From contig CM070874.1 in assembly GCA_036365515.1 (NCBI GenBank), forward strand, positions 177,308,297 through 177,372,296: 64,000 nucleotides of DNA. Reading direction: 5' to 3'. The first letter of the stretch is position 1, and the number at the start of each line of letters is the position of its first letter. The notes beneath the pieces were generated by a model. The model worked only from the letters and a program-made list of their open reading frames with translations, did no database searches and was not told where the DNA came from. The position numbers and the translations under genes are program-made. This document shows positions 43,970 to 53,335 of the stretch, piece after piece. This stretch comes from Torymus aiolomorphi. Its lineage: Eukaryota; Arthropoda; Insecta; Hymenoptera; Torymidae.

Positions 43970-46640
43970 CTCTGTCAACGCGACACCCCCTCTGCCCAGA
44001 ACAATTTTGATCCAAATGAGGTCTACGTCGGCTCAAATGAAAGCTCTTGACTTCTACTTTCGAACGCCGTCTGGCGATTCCGAAAATTCAAAATCGCGGA
44101 TCCAATGTGGCGGCTGAAAGTCTCGGAATGATGGAAAAACAAGTTTTTCTTCACTCTAATAGCGAATCTGATACGAAAATTGTTATTTCTTGTCACTAAT
44201 ATGAAGTTAGCGACATATTTTCTTACTACTACCGTTCAAACCGAGCGGTTAAAATTATATTTCAAGGTCATTTTGAAGTTCAAAAGTTATTTTCTGGATT
44301 TTCGGACTAGTACTCCACGAAACTAGTAGAAAACTTGATTACGATCATAACTAGACTTGACCTTGGATCATTTTTCAAAGTCATGATTTCTGTCTCTGCA
44401 TAATTAATGTTTTGTTGAGCGTAACCTCCTATGAGACATTTGTTCCTTTGTGCACATCGTGGGACCGGCGATCTAAAAATTTCATGTATAAAATCCTTAG
44501 AGAAGATAAAGTTCCACAATAGAACTATCAAGTAGTTTTAGCATAACCCATTCTGAACCACGTGGAGGTACTACTTCTCTCAGAACATAAAAAAAAATTA
44601 AAAAAAAGGAGGATAAAAAATAGAAAAACTTGAATATTATAAAAAAAATTCAGTATATTTTCCCATTGAAAATTAAAGTAGAACAACAGATACAGTCTTA
44701 GCAGCATTCGAGTACCTTTTCATGATAACTTTCCCGTCACTTGATAATTGAAAAGAATGATGTTTAAGAATCTGTGGGACAGGTAATGCATCTTGAAACC
44801 TACGATTGAGTTTCCTTTTGAATTTATCATGTTCAGTCTGAGTAAAATAAAAAATCCTTATATTTTCAAAATGATTTTTAGCCCAGTTCACAAGAGATGT
44901 GTGCGTCAGAATAGCATCTTTCGGTTTCGCCTTCAAGCTAGCTCTATAAGCTTCTCTGTTAAATATTGCACCAAGACCATCATAACAGCTTTTACCATGA
45001 GCAGTGGCGCAAAAATGCCACTCTGCCTCAATACCAAAATCCTTCTCATGATGAAGAAGATTTGCTATCTGAAAGCGGTTCTTGAAATGCTGTTTTGCTC
45101 CATCTGTCACGTAAATAATCTTTTTAAGTTTTTTTTACTTTTCTCTTGATTTCTGGAATCAATAAATTCTGAATAGTATAGACAGAAGAAGTGTTATGCT
45201 TCAAACTATTCGACAAGAATACACAACTTTCATGCTTCAGCTCTGAATCTTCTTTATAATAGTAAATAGCTGGAAAAACAGTGCACTGGTCATTATTAAA
45301 ATGGAAGGCTTGAGATGCATCTTGAACTGCAAAAGAGTAATTCTCAGAATAGTCGAACATTACCAGAACTTCTCCACTCCCTAGATTAGTTTTTGTTTGA
45401 GCAATGAAATTACCTTGTTCTTTGGCAATATATGAGTGGGGTTTGAGTATCGCCAATTTGGCATATAATTCATCAACAAATTCTTCAAATGGTAGAGTTA
45501 AATTCTGCAAAGTTGATCTATCTGTTCCTGACCACGCACAGTACTCAATTTGTGAGATATTTGCCCCATCCAATATTTCAAGTAAACGAGACGTAAGATT
45601 TTCAGAACCAGGGCACTTCGAACATTCATCCAAGTGACAGTCAGGTGTAGGATTCTTACACATAATTTGCTGTAAACAATCTTTATAACTACAAATGGGT
45701 TCTTCTTGATTTTTCGTGAGCTTCTGAATATCGATTGCATCCAACATCAATTTACAATTTTGATGAATGGTGCAAACGCAGACGCTATGCGTTCCTCTAG
45801 CACCAGCAAGAACACAATGTTTTGGTCGTAATTTCGCGAAAGTACTGAATCCTACTTGCACTGTTGGTTCTGCTATCTTGAATAATTCGTAAAGTTCTCG
45901 TAAATCGAAATATAAAAGACGTTTCTGCACCTGAGTCCGCTTTCCATCAATAATAACAGAGACAGTATCTTTTCGACCCGGCATCATCCGACTGTGCGTT
46001 ATTATAACATTCAACAATGACTTCTATTACTGCCTTTGACAAAGTTTTACCATGTTTAGCCGTTGTTGTAGCTAAAATACCTCCATCGGCTTTGAGTTTT
46101 TTCGACTTTCTTACTAAATGTCTTGATGTATTGAATTCACGGGAAATTCGACTAATATTCCAAGTTGATGGGGCGATTGTAAGTATAGTTAGTTTCAAAG
46201 GGTCATTAACTGCGAATCTAGAAAACTTTTCTTTTAATTCTGAAAACATGTCTTCCAATTCGATTTCTCTAGCTGATCGTGTAGCTTCTTGAACAGATTT
46301 ATCAATACTAGTGTTTTCTGATGTCGTCTCTATATCCATGTTTTCATATTCGTTGTTGCCTTCGTTATCTCTTGTACCAATAGATGAAATGGGAGATCCA
46401 CATAATTTTCTACACTTACTACAAATTTTTGAATTATCTGGCAAATCTGGAAATCTTCGTTTTAAGTTGTTCGACAACAAGCGTAAATCATTACCTATGT
46501 GACCCTTACCATTGAGAGGGTTGATACAACGATCGGACCGTGCTACAGTAGACATATTCAATCCATCTAAGTAAGTGATAATACTCGAATATAATAACGT
46601 AGGACTGTTAGAACAGGTGCTGTGAAAAATGTCTTCGAAT
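43970..46640 (-). mobile_element. DDE-like DNA transposon remnant (boundaries uncertain)
   Basis: Holds a transposase pseudogene with about 700 bp of non-coding DNA on its 3' side (43970-44672), which starts with CGACACCCCCTCTGCCC. The 5' side is interrupted by a mariner at 46643 and soon after by a 16-kb LTR element, so the right terminal repeat could not be found. Confidence 0.55.
44673..46561 (-). pseudogene. DDE-like transposase with two frameshifts
   Basis: Three frames join end to end: 46561-45947, 46017-45124 and 45110-44673. The N-terminus has DRCINPLNG and KICSKCRKLCG (zinc-like). The middle part has VCVCTIHQNC and CHLDECSKCPG. The catalytic part has VMFDYSENYSFAVQD, then TDGAKQHFKNRF and CATAHGKSCYDGLG. 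The first break lies near 45980. The second lies in an A-run near 45125-45135, and across it the reading KKIIYVTDGAKQHF is recovered. The protein is the most complete relative of the fragment at 1-575 and shares its domain plan with 19506-21530. About 620 residues if both breaks are ignored. Confidence 0.8.
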
Positions 46641-46642
46641 TA

Positions 46643-47427
46643 CGAGGGATGTTCAAAAAGTAAGTTTCCCTGCTCCGGAAAAAAAGCAAAACACAATTTT
46701 TAGGTTAAAGTAACATATGTATTTATTGTTTGACTTATAAACTATTTTTCTACATAGTCCCCTTGGACTTGAATACATTTTTTATATCTGTTCTCAAGCT
46801 TTAACAAACCTTGTTTATAAAAATCCGTGCCCTGTTTTTTAAAGAATAATTTAACGATGTCTTTCACTTCATCATTTGAATTGAAGTGATGGCCACCCAA
46901 ACTTTCCTTTAATTTAGGAAAAAGAAAAAAGTCACTTGGTGCGAGATCTGGAGAGTAGGGTGGGTGATCAAAAATTTCCCATTTGAATTTTTCCAGTAAG
47001 GTTTGTGTTTTTTTTTGCTGAATGAGGCCGTGCATTGTCGTGAAAAAGCAACACTTTCCTCGATAATTTTCCAGGACGCTTTCGTTTAACGGCACTTTTA
47101 AGTTTATTTAGCACTTCACAGGAACGATCTGCATTTATCGTGGTACCGGATTCAAGAAAATCAATCAACAGAACACCTTCGTTGTCCCAAAAAACTGTTT
47201 GCAGTTAAAAAGCGAATAACTGTACGCAACTCACAGGTGGACACGTTTTTCACAGGTAGCTCCATGGTTTCCGAGCCGATACTGATGAAGAAAATTTTTT
47301 CGGCAGCTAAGACCGGTTCCGCTCTTATCGGTATATCCTAAACTAAAACTATGTTCGGTCCCAGCTCGCTAGATGGCGCTGGGGCAAAACAGCAGACTAG
47401 GGAAACTTACTTTTTGAACACCCCTCG
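46643..47427 (-). mobile_element. Internally deleted mariner
   Basis: Inverted ends CGAGGGATGTTCAAAAAGTA and TACTTTTTGAACACCCCTCG, flanked by TA (46641-46642, 47428-47429). At 785 bp it is much shorter than the usual 1.3 kb. It inserted in the upstream region of the DDE-like transposon. Confidence 0.92.
46742..47265 (-). pseudogene. Mariner transposase with internal deletion
   Basis: An ATG at 47265 begins MELPVKNVSTCELRTVIRF, the family's N-terminal start, but within about 25 codons the sequence jumps to the WDNEGVLLIDF region near 47190, so most of the DNA-binding domain and the first catalytic Asp are missing. The C-terminal part keeps LLFHDNARPHSA (second catalytic Asp) and HPPYSPDLAPSDFFLF (third, mariner-type Asp, 34 residues on in intact proteins). 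Frames shift near 47000 and 47190. The ends could still be moved by an intact mariner elsewhere. Confidence 0.9.
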
Positions 47428-47627
47428 TAATTTGAATCCTCTCGAAAATCGATGGGAACTATATGTACGAAACGTTTAGGAAAGATAATGCACGAAATAT
47501 AGAAACACAGATACACCAAAGAGTTAGAGTAACAGCCGCACTAAACTTTTAGAGAAGCATCGGTACTTAAGAGTTTCGAAAGAGGAAAAAAAAAGTTAGA
47601 GAGATTTTAGAAATGTTCTATTGTAAA

Positions 47628-48691
47628 TGTTACGTCCGGGTTACGTGACAATACAAGAAGAGAGAAAATGAAACTTCATTAGTCTAATGGCTAAAAGCGC
47701 GTAATGTGACTTTTCCCGATTCGGACACAACGTGCATTGCTCCAGGATGGGACGGCAGGTAGGAAAATGACACGGAGACGCGGTACGCCTCGAGACAGTG
47801 TGCAGAATTTTACTGACTTACCTTAGAATTTCCAACAGCCCTTGTGTGAATCTGTACTCCCGCCGTGACGCTTATAATGATAGTGGACGGTTGCCGCTCT
47901 GTGGAAGTTTTGGTGTGAAGAACGGAGATACGGAGAGTTTAGGATTCTTATAATCTCGAAATAATGAATACTTAATATGGATTTAAACACAACTTAAACT
48001 TTATTAACTTGTCAGTACAAAACTAAGTAAAAATTACAGTGATGAGAGCTGATGTGAAGTCTACGCGAGTTGGCTTCTGAGTCAATCATACCAGGAGTCT
48101 TCGTCCCCTTTTAAAGGTAAAAAGTTGTAAATCTTCCTGCCGTCGCCTTTTTGATTTGCCTAGGTGTTGCTGCCCCGCTTTTCTCGATGATCTTTGATGA
48201 TTTCGGCGGCGCACCCTTTGAGAATATTCGGCGAGTTCGGATACATAAATTATTTTAGAATACGCTACGCATATCGGGTAGGAGTGAAGGGAAAGGACAA
48301 GAAAACTGACTCTAGCTTGATTCAGAATTGTGCGCTGGAGTACTAATGCTTACTCCTCTAATTGGCGGCGAATCTCTGATGCTTGCGTGGATGTGCGTTT
48401 TGGTAATAAAAAACGCATAAAACTGCAGCAGGGGAGTGGCACACACTTAAGAGAGAATGAAAGGAAAACTAAAGGAAACCGCGTCTTCGTGCCTCCGTTC
48501 GAGGATCTTTTTGGTAACTATTCTTTCTGGATGGCGGCATCTTTTGAGCGTTTATGCGTATCCCCCCTTTTTTTATCGTGTGGGAGAATATGAAGCAAGC
48601 GGCAATGCAGCAGGTTCGTTGGGAAAGATGAAGAGAGGAAGGAAAACAGCGCACACCGGCAACCACATCGGCAACGTCGCACGACGCGACA
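47628..48691 (-). repeat. 3' LTR
   Basis: 1064 bp. Contains an AATAAA on the minus strand at 48005-48000, a candidate polyadenylation signal. The 87-codon plus-strand frame inside it (48330-48593) is repeated in the other LTR and has no coding support. Confidence 0.95.
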
Positions 48692-48702
48692 CCTCCCCCC
48701 TT
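48692..48702 (-). promoter_or_regulatory. Polypurine tract
   Basis: AAGGGGGGAGG on the minus strand, directly before the 3' LTR. Confidence 0.85.
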
Positions 48703-48831
48703 GAGGTAGTTCAGACCCGGGGGCTGAATTATCACATTGAATATTGGGATCGTCTCCAGTGTGTTGGCAAGATTTCCGCTTGCGAGTCCATCTGTTGTGG
48801 CCTACGTCGTTCATTAGGTACTCCGCAGGGT

Positions 48832-49083
48832 TCAGCGCACCTTGTAATTGATCTTGATGCCGGCTGAGTTGTTCCACATGAGTATCATTAACTGGTACCA
48901 TTGGTCCCGAGGATGTGTGCGGAATCCTGGCATTCTGGGTCCATCGCTGAAGAAAGTCTCGTGCCCCTTCCGTAGTTGATAACCATAGCGTATCATTGCT
49001 TGACGTACACGTTCATCTAATGTTTGTAATATGTCTTGTTGTTGCTGCGAGGTTTGCTCCATGTTGAAATTCTCCGTGGCCAC
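48832..49083 (-). CDS. Small unrecognised frame near the 3' LTR
   Basis: 83 codons, beginning MATENFNMEQTSQQQQ, with a Gln-rich start and a compact C-terminal part containing RYGYQLRKGH and HPRDQWYQLM. No family recognised. It lies last in the element, 140 bp from the LTR, and overlaps the preceding small frame in a different register. The non-repetitive composition and the position hint at a real accessory gene or at the remains of a longer one; chance cannot be excluded. Confidence 0.35.
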   Translation of the reverse strand: MATENFNMEQTSQQQQDILQTLDERVRQAMIRYGYQLRKGHETFFSDGPRMPGFRTHPRDQWYQLMILMWNNSAGIKINYKVR

Positions 49084-49298
49084 TTCTCTTCTGACGTCTC
49101 TTTCTTTACTGACCCCTCGTCCTTTAATGGAAACTGAAAACGACCTGCATCTTTCCTAGATGTGGTTGGTGGCGTAGCGGGGATAAGAACGTCCAAAAAG
49201 ATGTGGGTTTTCCCCTTTTTTTTTATCTGGTAGGGCGTGACACTGAAGGTAAAAGGAAGGTGGTAGTAAAAATGAGTGTCTAGGATAATGTGGGACAA
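49017..49298 (-). CDS. Small unrecognised frame, overlaps the next
   Basis: 93 codons, basic (Lys/Arg-rich, many Thr and Ser), with VLIPATPPTTSRKDAGR in the middle. Overlaps 48832-49083 by 67 bp. No recognised domain. The pair may be one broken accessory gene. Confidence 0.25.
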   Translation of the reverse strand: MSHIILDTHFYYHLPFTFSVTPYQIKKKGKTHIFLDVLIPATPPTTSRKDAGRFQFPLKDEGSVKKETSEEKWPRRISTWSKPRSNNKTYYKH

Positions 49299-49922
49299 AA
49301 AACAAAAATAGGTAGTGACTTAGATATGCGTGCGTAGTTGATACGTATTTTCTTAGTCTTGATTACTTATTAATTATTAATGACCATGGATTACTTGGAT
49401 TTTAATTTGCTTACTTCATTTGTAGATAACTATCAAGTATTCGCTGTTAATTTCTAGTGGTTAAACACAAAATTATTTCACCATTACACCTGTGGTAAAA
49501 CACAAATTGTTCGTTGCTACACAGAGTGGTTTAATACAAAATTAGTCGTTGTTATACATAGTGATTAAATACAAAATTAGTCGTTGTTATAAAAAATCAT
49601 TGGTCATTACCCGTAGTGGTTAAATACAATTTGTTCGTTATTATACAAATATTTTTTTTTTTTTTTTTTTTTTTTTTACATATCTTATTTTAAGTTCACA
49701 ATACAATGTTGCATTTTTATCTGCAAGTTTTTTTAGGAATATATATATTTTACAACTATTTATTTTAGAAATTATTTACCGAGATTACGACATTTGGTTG
49801 TGCTTACTTACTACGTTAATACCTACTGTTTCTATGTTTTGCTTAATTACAGAAATAAATGCTTGATTATACCATGCAAGAAAGTTACCTTGTTCTAAAC
49901 CCCTTTTTTTTATCTTTTGTTG
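49299..49922. other. Non-coding part with tandem repeats and T tract
   Basis: Between about 49455 and 49650 there are five to six units of about 36 bp with GTGGTTAAATACAAAATTAG and CGTTGTTATACA words, followed by about 27 T at 49651-49677. No gene. Confidence 0.75.
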
Positions 49923-51956
49923 CTAAAGGATATTGGAACCTGATTGATTACCGTTTGTATTTTCTTGTTGAACTATATATTCTTCTAATTTATTATTTAC
50001 GTATTCTGCGTCTAGCATATTAAATTCCCTTATCTCTACATTTCGAGACAAAACAGGACTTGGAGGAGGAGCTGGTGGTTCAACTTTAACCGGTGGAAAA
50101 CTTGGTGGCGAAAGGTTGTATCGAATGGTCTGATTCAATGGCCGCATCGGCATGTATTCCGGCTCCTTCTCCTCCTTCTTTCCAATTTTCTCTCGTTTAT
50201 GAAGTTCCCCTATCTCTACATTTTGAAACAAAACAGGAGTCGGATGAGGAGCTGGAGGTCCAACTTTAACCGGTGGAAAACTTGGTGTTGCATAAACATG
50301 CGGTGGGGGTGAAAAGTTGTATCGAATGGTCTGATTTAATGGTCCTATTGGCGCGTGTACCGGCTCCTTCTTCTCCTTTCCTGTTTTCTTTCGTTTACCC
50401 TGATACCACCTTATGGTAATTATAATTATGAGGATTACCGTAAATGTAATAATTATAACACTTAAATATACGTCGACCTTGGTGTTATCAATACTAATTC
50501 TATGATAGGTAGATGGGGGTGCGGAATCCTTTTGTTCCCCTTCTATAATAACAAGTTGTAGAGGAGGTAAAATATAAACGTTGGATATCCTCATTAGATC
50601 AGAGGTACGGTACAATTTACTTTCAATTTCAACATAACATGGTTCAGGGATTATTATTATTCCCGATCGTCCTAAGGTCATAAATGAAAAATGCTCACCG
50701 CAATGTACCCGTACAGTTGTTGGCCGTGGGACTGAAAAGAACCATTGTCTGGGGTGAGCAGTTCTCACCAGCACCGCTTCATTGACCTCCTCATGCTGTA
50801 TTTTACAAGTCTGATATGTAGTATATTTTGGATCCACGAGCAATTCGCTTTCACATTGAAGTTTTTTAATAATTGGAGTTTTTCGTTCACACAAATAGTT
50901 AGACCTTAAACCTACGCATTCCCTTAAATCGTCCCGGTTAAGAAAGACAAACTCCTTTTTATCTTTAGAAACAGCGATATACTCGCTTCTAGGGCGAATG
51001 TAAGCCGCTTTCTTTAATTGCGTTAATGATAATTGAAATACTGGTACGGCTATCATTCTGTACAGAAGATATGGCTGTTTTTCGAGTATAGGCACTGTAA
51101 TCTGTAATATTACTCTTCCTTGTATCACGATTATATCTGTTCGGGTTCCCTCCTCTAGTGTAGCAGCATTTATTTCTTCTATGGTAATTGGCGCTCTTCC
51201 TGGAGTTTGATGTTCAGCAATTTTAATCGCCTTTTCCATCACTCTAGTTGGTAAGGTAAATCGACGTGCTTCCATGAATTTGACTATTTCTTTCGCAAGA
51301 TAAATGTTTTCTCCTACTAGTCGTATTGCCTCGTTCAGAATGTTTCCTATTTGTGATTGTTTAATATCCGTTACTCCAAATTCCTGCTGTATAATTGTCA
51401 AATTACTTTTAAGTAATAACACGTCTGTTGAAAATTGTCGTCTAGCACGGTCTATTGCGTTGTCAGTTATTATTTTTCGTGTTTTATTTAGTACCATGCT
51501 TTCCTGATTCTTACGCCACAATTGTTCGATATCCTGAAGAGTTTCGGCTGCTGTGTTGTTGCTTAGGTAGTCTTCGTTTTCTCCCTCCTGGAATGGCACT
51601 ACCCATGGTGCATAAGAGTGTGCTAGATTCACATAGGCTATTTGTAACTGAGTCAGCTCTTCAATTTTCTCCTGGAAGACGTATTTTTGTTCAATCAGTA
51701 CTGGATCCGACAATCTTGTATAAGTATCTGTTTCAGAGATATTTTTCATTGCTTTAATAAAAAAATCTGTTGTAGAAAATACTACTCGGGCGTTTACTGA
51801 TGTTATTATCTTCCATTCTTGCTTAATGAAATCCAAACCCCTGTCTTGATTAAAAATAATGCCTGGATTGTTGCGCTCAAGGATACGCACTTCTGGTGAT
51901 TTTATGGCTACTATTAAAGCAAGGGTCATCATGAAGAACACTGTCTTTGTCATCAT
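49923..51956 (-). CDS. env: F-type/errantivirus-like envelope protein (class I fusion type)
   Basis: Open frame of 677 codons. Residues 1-18 are a hydrophobic signal peptide. The ectodomain begins with IIFNQDRG and IKQEWKII, in the style of gypsy and baculovirus F-type envelopes. RARR at about 170-173 is a possible furin-like site, though no obvious glycine-rich fusion peptide follows it. A Cys-rich stretch lies at about 347-440 (CVGL, YLCE, LQCES, YQTCK, HCGE, EPCY). One transmembrane helix spans about 497-516. The 160-residue cytoplasmic tail contains a Pro-rich segment in two copies (both with PLNQTIRYN and SPP). Starts 33 bp after the preceding gene. Expected role: membrane fusion and particle entry. 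No stops or frameshifts. Confidence 0.75.
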   Translation of the reverse strand: MMTKTVFFMMTLALIVAIKSPEVRILERNNPGIIFNQDRGLDFIKQEWKIITSVNARVVFSTTDFFIKAMKNISETDTYTRLSDPVLIEQKYVFQEKIEELTQLQIAYVNLAHSYAPWVVPFQEGENEDYLSNNTAAETLQDIEQLWRKNQESMVLNKTRKIITDNAIDRARRQFSTDVLLLKSNLTIIQQEFGVTDIKQSQIGNILNEAIRLVGENIYLAKEIVKFMEARRFTLPTRVMEKAIKIAEHQTPGRAPITIEEINAATLEEGTRTDIIVIQGRVILQITVPILEKQPYLLYRMIAVPVFQLSLTQLKKAAYIRPRSEYIAVSKDKKEFVFLNRDDLRECVGLRSNYLCERKTPIIKKLQCESELLVDPKYTTYQTCKIQHEEVNEAVLVRTAHPRQWFFSVPRPTTVRVHCGEHFSFMTLGRSGIIIIPEPCYVEIESKLYRTSDLMRISNVYILPPLQLVIIEGEQKDSAPPSTYHRISIDNTKVDVYLSVIIITFTVILIIIITIRWYQGKRKKTGKEKKEPVHAPIGPLNQTIRYNFSPPPHVYATPSFPPVKVGPPAPHPTPVLFQNVEIGELHKREKIGKKEEKEPEYMPMRPLNQTIRYNLSPPSFPPVKVEPPAPPPSPVLSRNVEIREFNMLDAEYVNNKLEEYIVQQENTNGNQSGSNIL

Positions 51957-51989
51957 TCTTAAAAAGAAAAAATAAAAAATGATTGCATA

Positions 51990-52673
51990 TTATGTTTTAC
52001 TCAGTACTCTCTCGAGGGCGTTTATGTGTCGTGGAAAGGTCGCAAGGCGGGGTTCCATTGACTCTGAGGCATTTTCTAAAGCTCCTATTATTTCATTTAA
52101 TATATCCTCGTCAGGGATATTGAGTTCTTCTAACGGGCTTATAACTGCATGGTTTCGAGTACTCTGCCTATCCGTAATAATCTCTCTCTCCTGCATTCTA
52201 TATTCTCCGCGTTTCCTCTTATTAGATATGGATGCTTCTCGCCCAGGTGGTAGTTCATATAAATTTTCGCCAAGCTGGTGACGTACAAAATTAAATAAGG
52301 TAGTGTTGGCAGTATCCACCATATCATCGCTTAAAAATGCAACCACCGCGTTTCCTTCTGGAATCTTTAAACCCTTGATTTTTTCTCTCGCGCAGCCTTG
52401 TATCTCTACATCCAATCTCCCTTTATTTACAAATGTTTGTTTTACGTTTTGTTTCAGAAAAGTTATTGGGATGCGACATAGTGAACATATTTTTACGTTG
52501 ATTTTTATGCATGTGGCAATGGTAGCCCGTACCACTACTTGATTGTACAAGATGCGAGTGTATGGTCCAATTCTGAACTTGTAGCAATAGAGACATATTC
52601 TTGCTCCCACATGTTCATAATATACTAATTCGCGGTTCCTTAGTGGTATCTCATTGTAGTTGGCTCCTTCCAT
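51990..52673 (-). CDS. Unrecognised 227-residue protein with two CxxC pairs
   Basis: Begins MEGANYNEIPLRNRELVYYE. CLYC at about residue 28 and CSLC at about residue 72 could form a zinc site around a beta-rich segment. The second half is charged, with KRKRGEYR as a possible nuclear signal and an acidic C-terminal helix. No signal peptide or membrane segment. It is packed between the capsid-like gene (80 bp away) and the F-type envelope (33 bp away), all on the same strand. That supports a real gene, perhaps a regulatory protein of the element. No homologue recognised. Confidence 0.65.
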   Translation of the reverse strand: MEGANYNEIPLRNRELVYYEHVGARICLYCYKFRIGPYTRILYNQVVVRATIATCIKINVKICSLCRIPITFLKQNVKQTFVNKGRLDVEIQGCAREKIKGLKIPEGNAVVAFLSDDMVDTANTTLFNFVRHQLGENLYELPPGREASISNKRKRGEYRMQEREIITDRQSTRNHAVISPLEELNIPDEDILNEIIGALENASESMEPRLATFPRHINALERVLSKT

Positions 52674-52753
52674 TCTTTTAGAGGTGATGGGTTAAAAGTA
52701 ACTAAAGAAGAAAGAAAAAAAATAAAAAAATAGCGGATAAATGATAATGTTAA

Positions 52754-53131
52754 TCAAAGATGTATGGAATATCTATGTTTAATTTTTCGTAAGTCTTCTA
52801 AACTGGAATGAATGCGTTTCGCGTATCCCATCGCTTGATGTAGAGAAACGTAAATGTGCGGTTTACATATATAACGCTTAATCTCCGGACGCAGTCCGCG
52901 TAAAAATGTTTCGATAGCCATTTTTTCTCTAACTAACGAGGAATCGCATACCTCCCTAAACTCAACCTGTGATATTTTTCCTAAATTGTTGTATTCATGC
53001 AACATTTTTTCCATTCTACCGCAAAATTCATAAAAATCCTCATCACTTCTTTGAGCTGCCCATGCAAGTTTCATTCTTAAAGTCATTAGATTAGAAAACA
53101 TGTTATGTTTTTCGGAGGGAGTTAGAGGCAT
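52754..53131 (-). CDS. Small capsid-like (Gag-related) protein
   Basis: 125 codons, beginning MPLTPSEKHNMFSNLMTLRM. All-helical in appearance. EDFYEFCGRMEKMLHE, then AIETFLRGLRPEIKRYI and LHQAMGYAKRI, are the pattern of the C-terminal capsid region of gypsy-type Gag (an F..GL.P.I...V block followed by A...A). The element's own Gag at 61749 has the comparable KFFIRGLHWVIKARM and LEKATAEAIEI, but the two sequences are clearly different. It may be a duplicated or captured capsid fragment that modifies particle assembly (inference). It lies between the two envelope-type genes and is intact. Confidence 0.55.
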   Translation of the reverse strand: MPLTPSEKHNMFSNLMTLRMKLAWAAQRSDEDFYEFCGRMEKMLHEYNNLGKISQVEFREVCDSSLVREKMAIETFLRGLRPEIKRYICKPHIYVSLHQAMGYAKRIHSSLEDLRKIKHRYSIHL

Positions 53132-53335
53132 TTTCCTTTATGAAAATAAAAACAAAAGTAATAAAAATGAAAAAATCTTGCTTACAAGACGGCTCAATCT
53201 ACTTATTACTACGGTAATTACCCTTTTTTTTTTATTAAACTATTATTACAAAAGAATTAAACAAAATTACATTTAATAGATTTACATAAACGCTACCATT
53301 AATCTAATTTCTTATTATTTATTTACTTTAATCAA

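Noticed and set aside
48330..48901. Frames of 87-136 codons inside the LTRs, repeated at 63543-63999
   Set aside because: They lie within LTR regulatory sequence, on strands and positions without coding support; presence in both LTRs only reflects LTR duplication.
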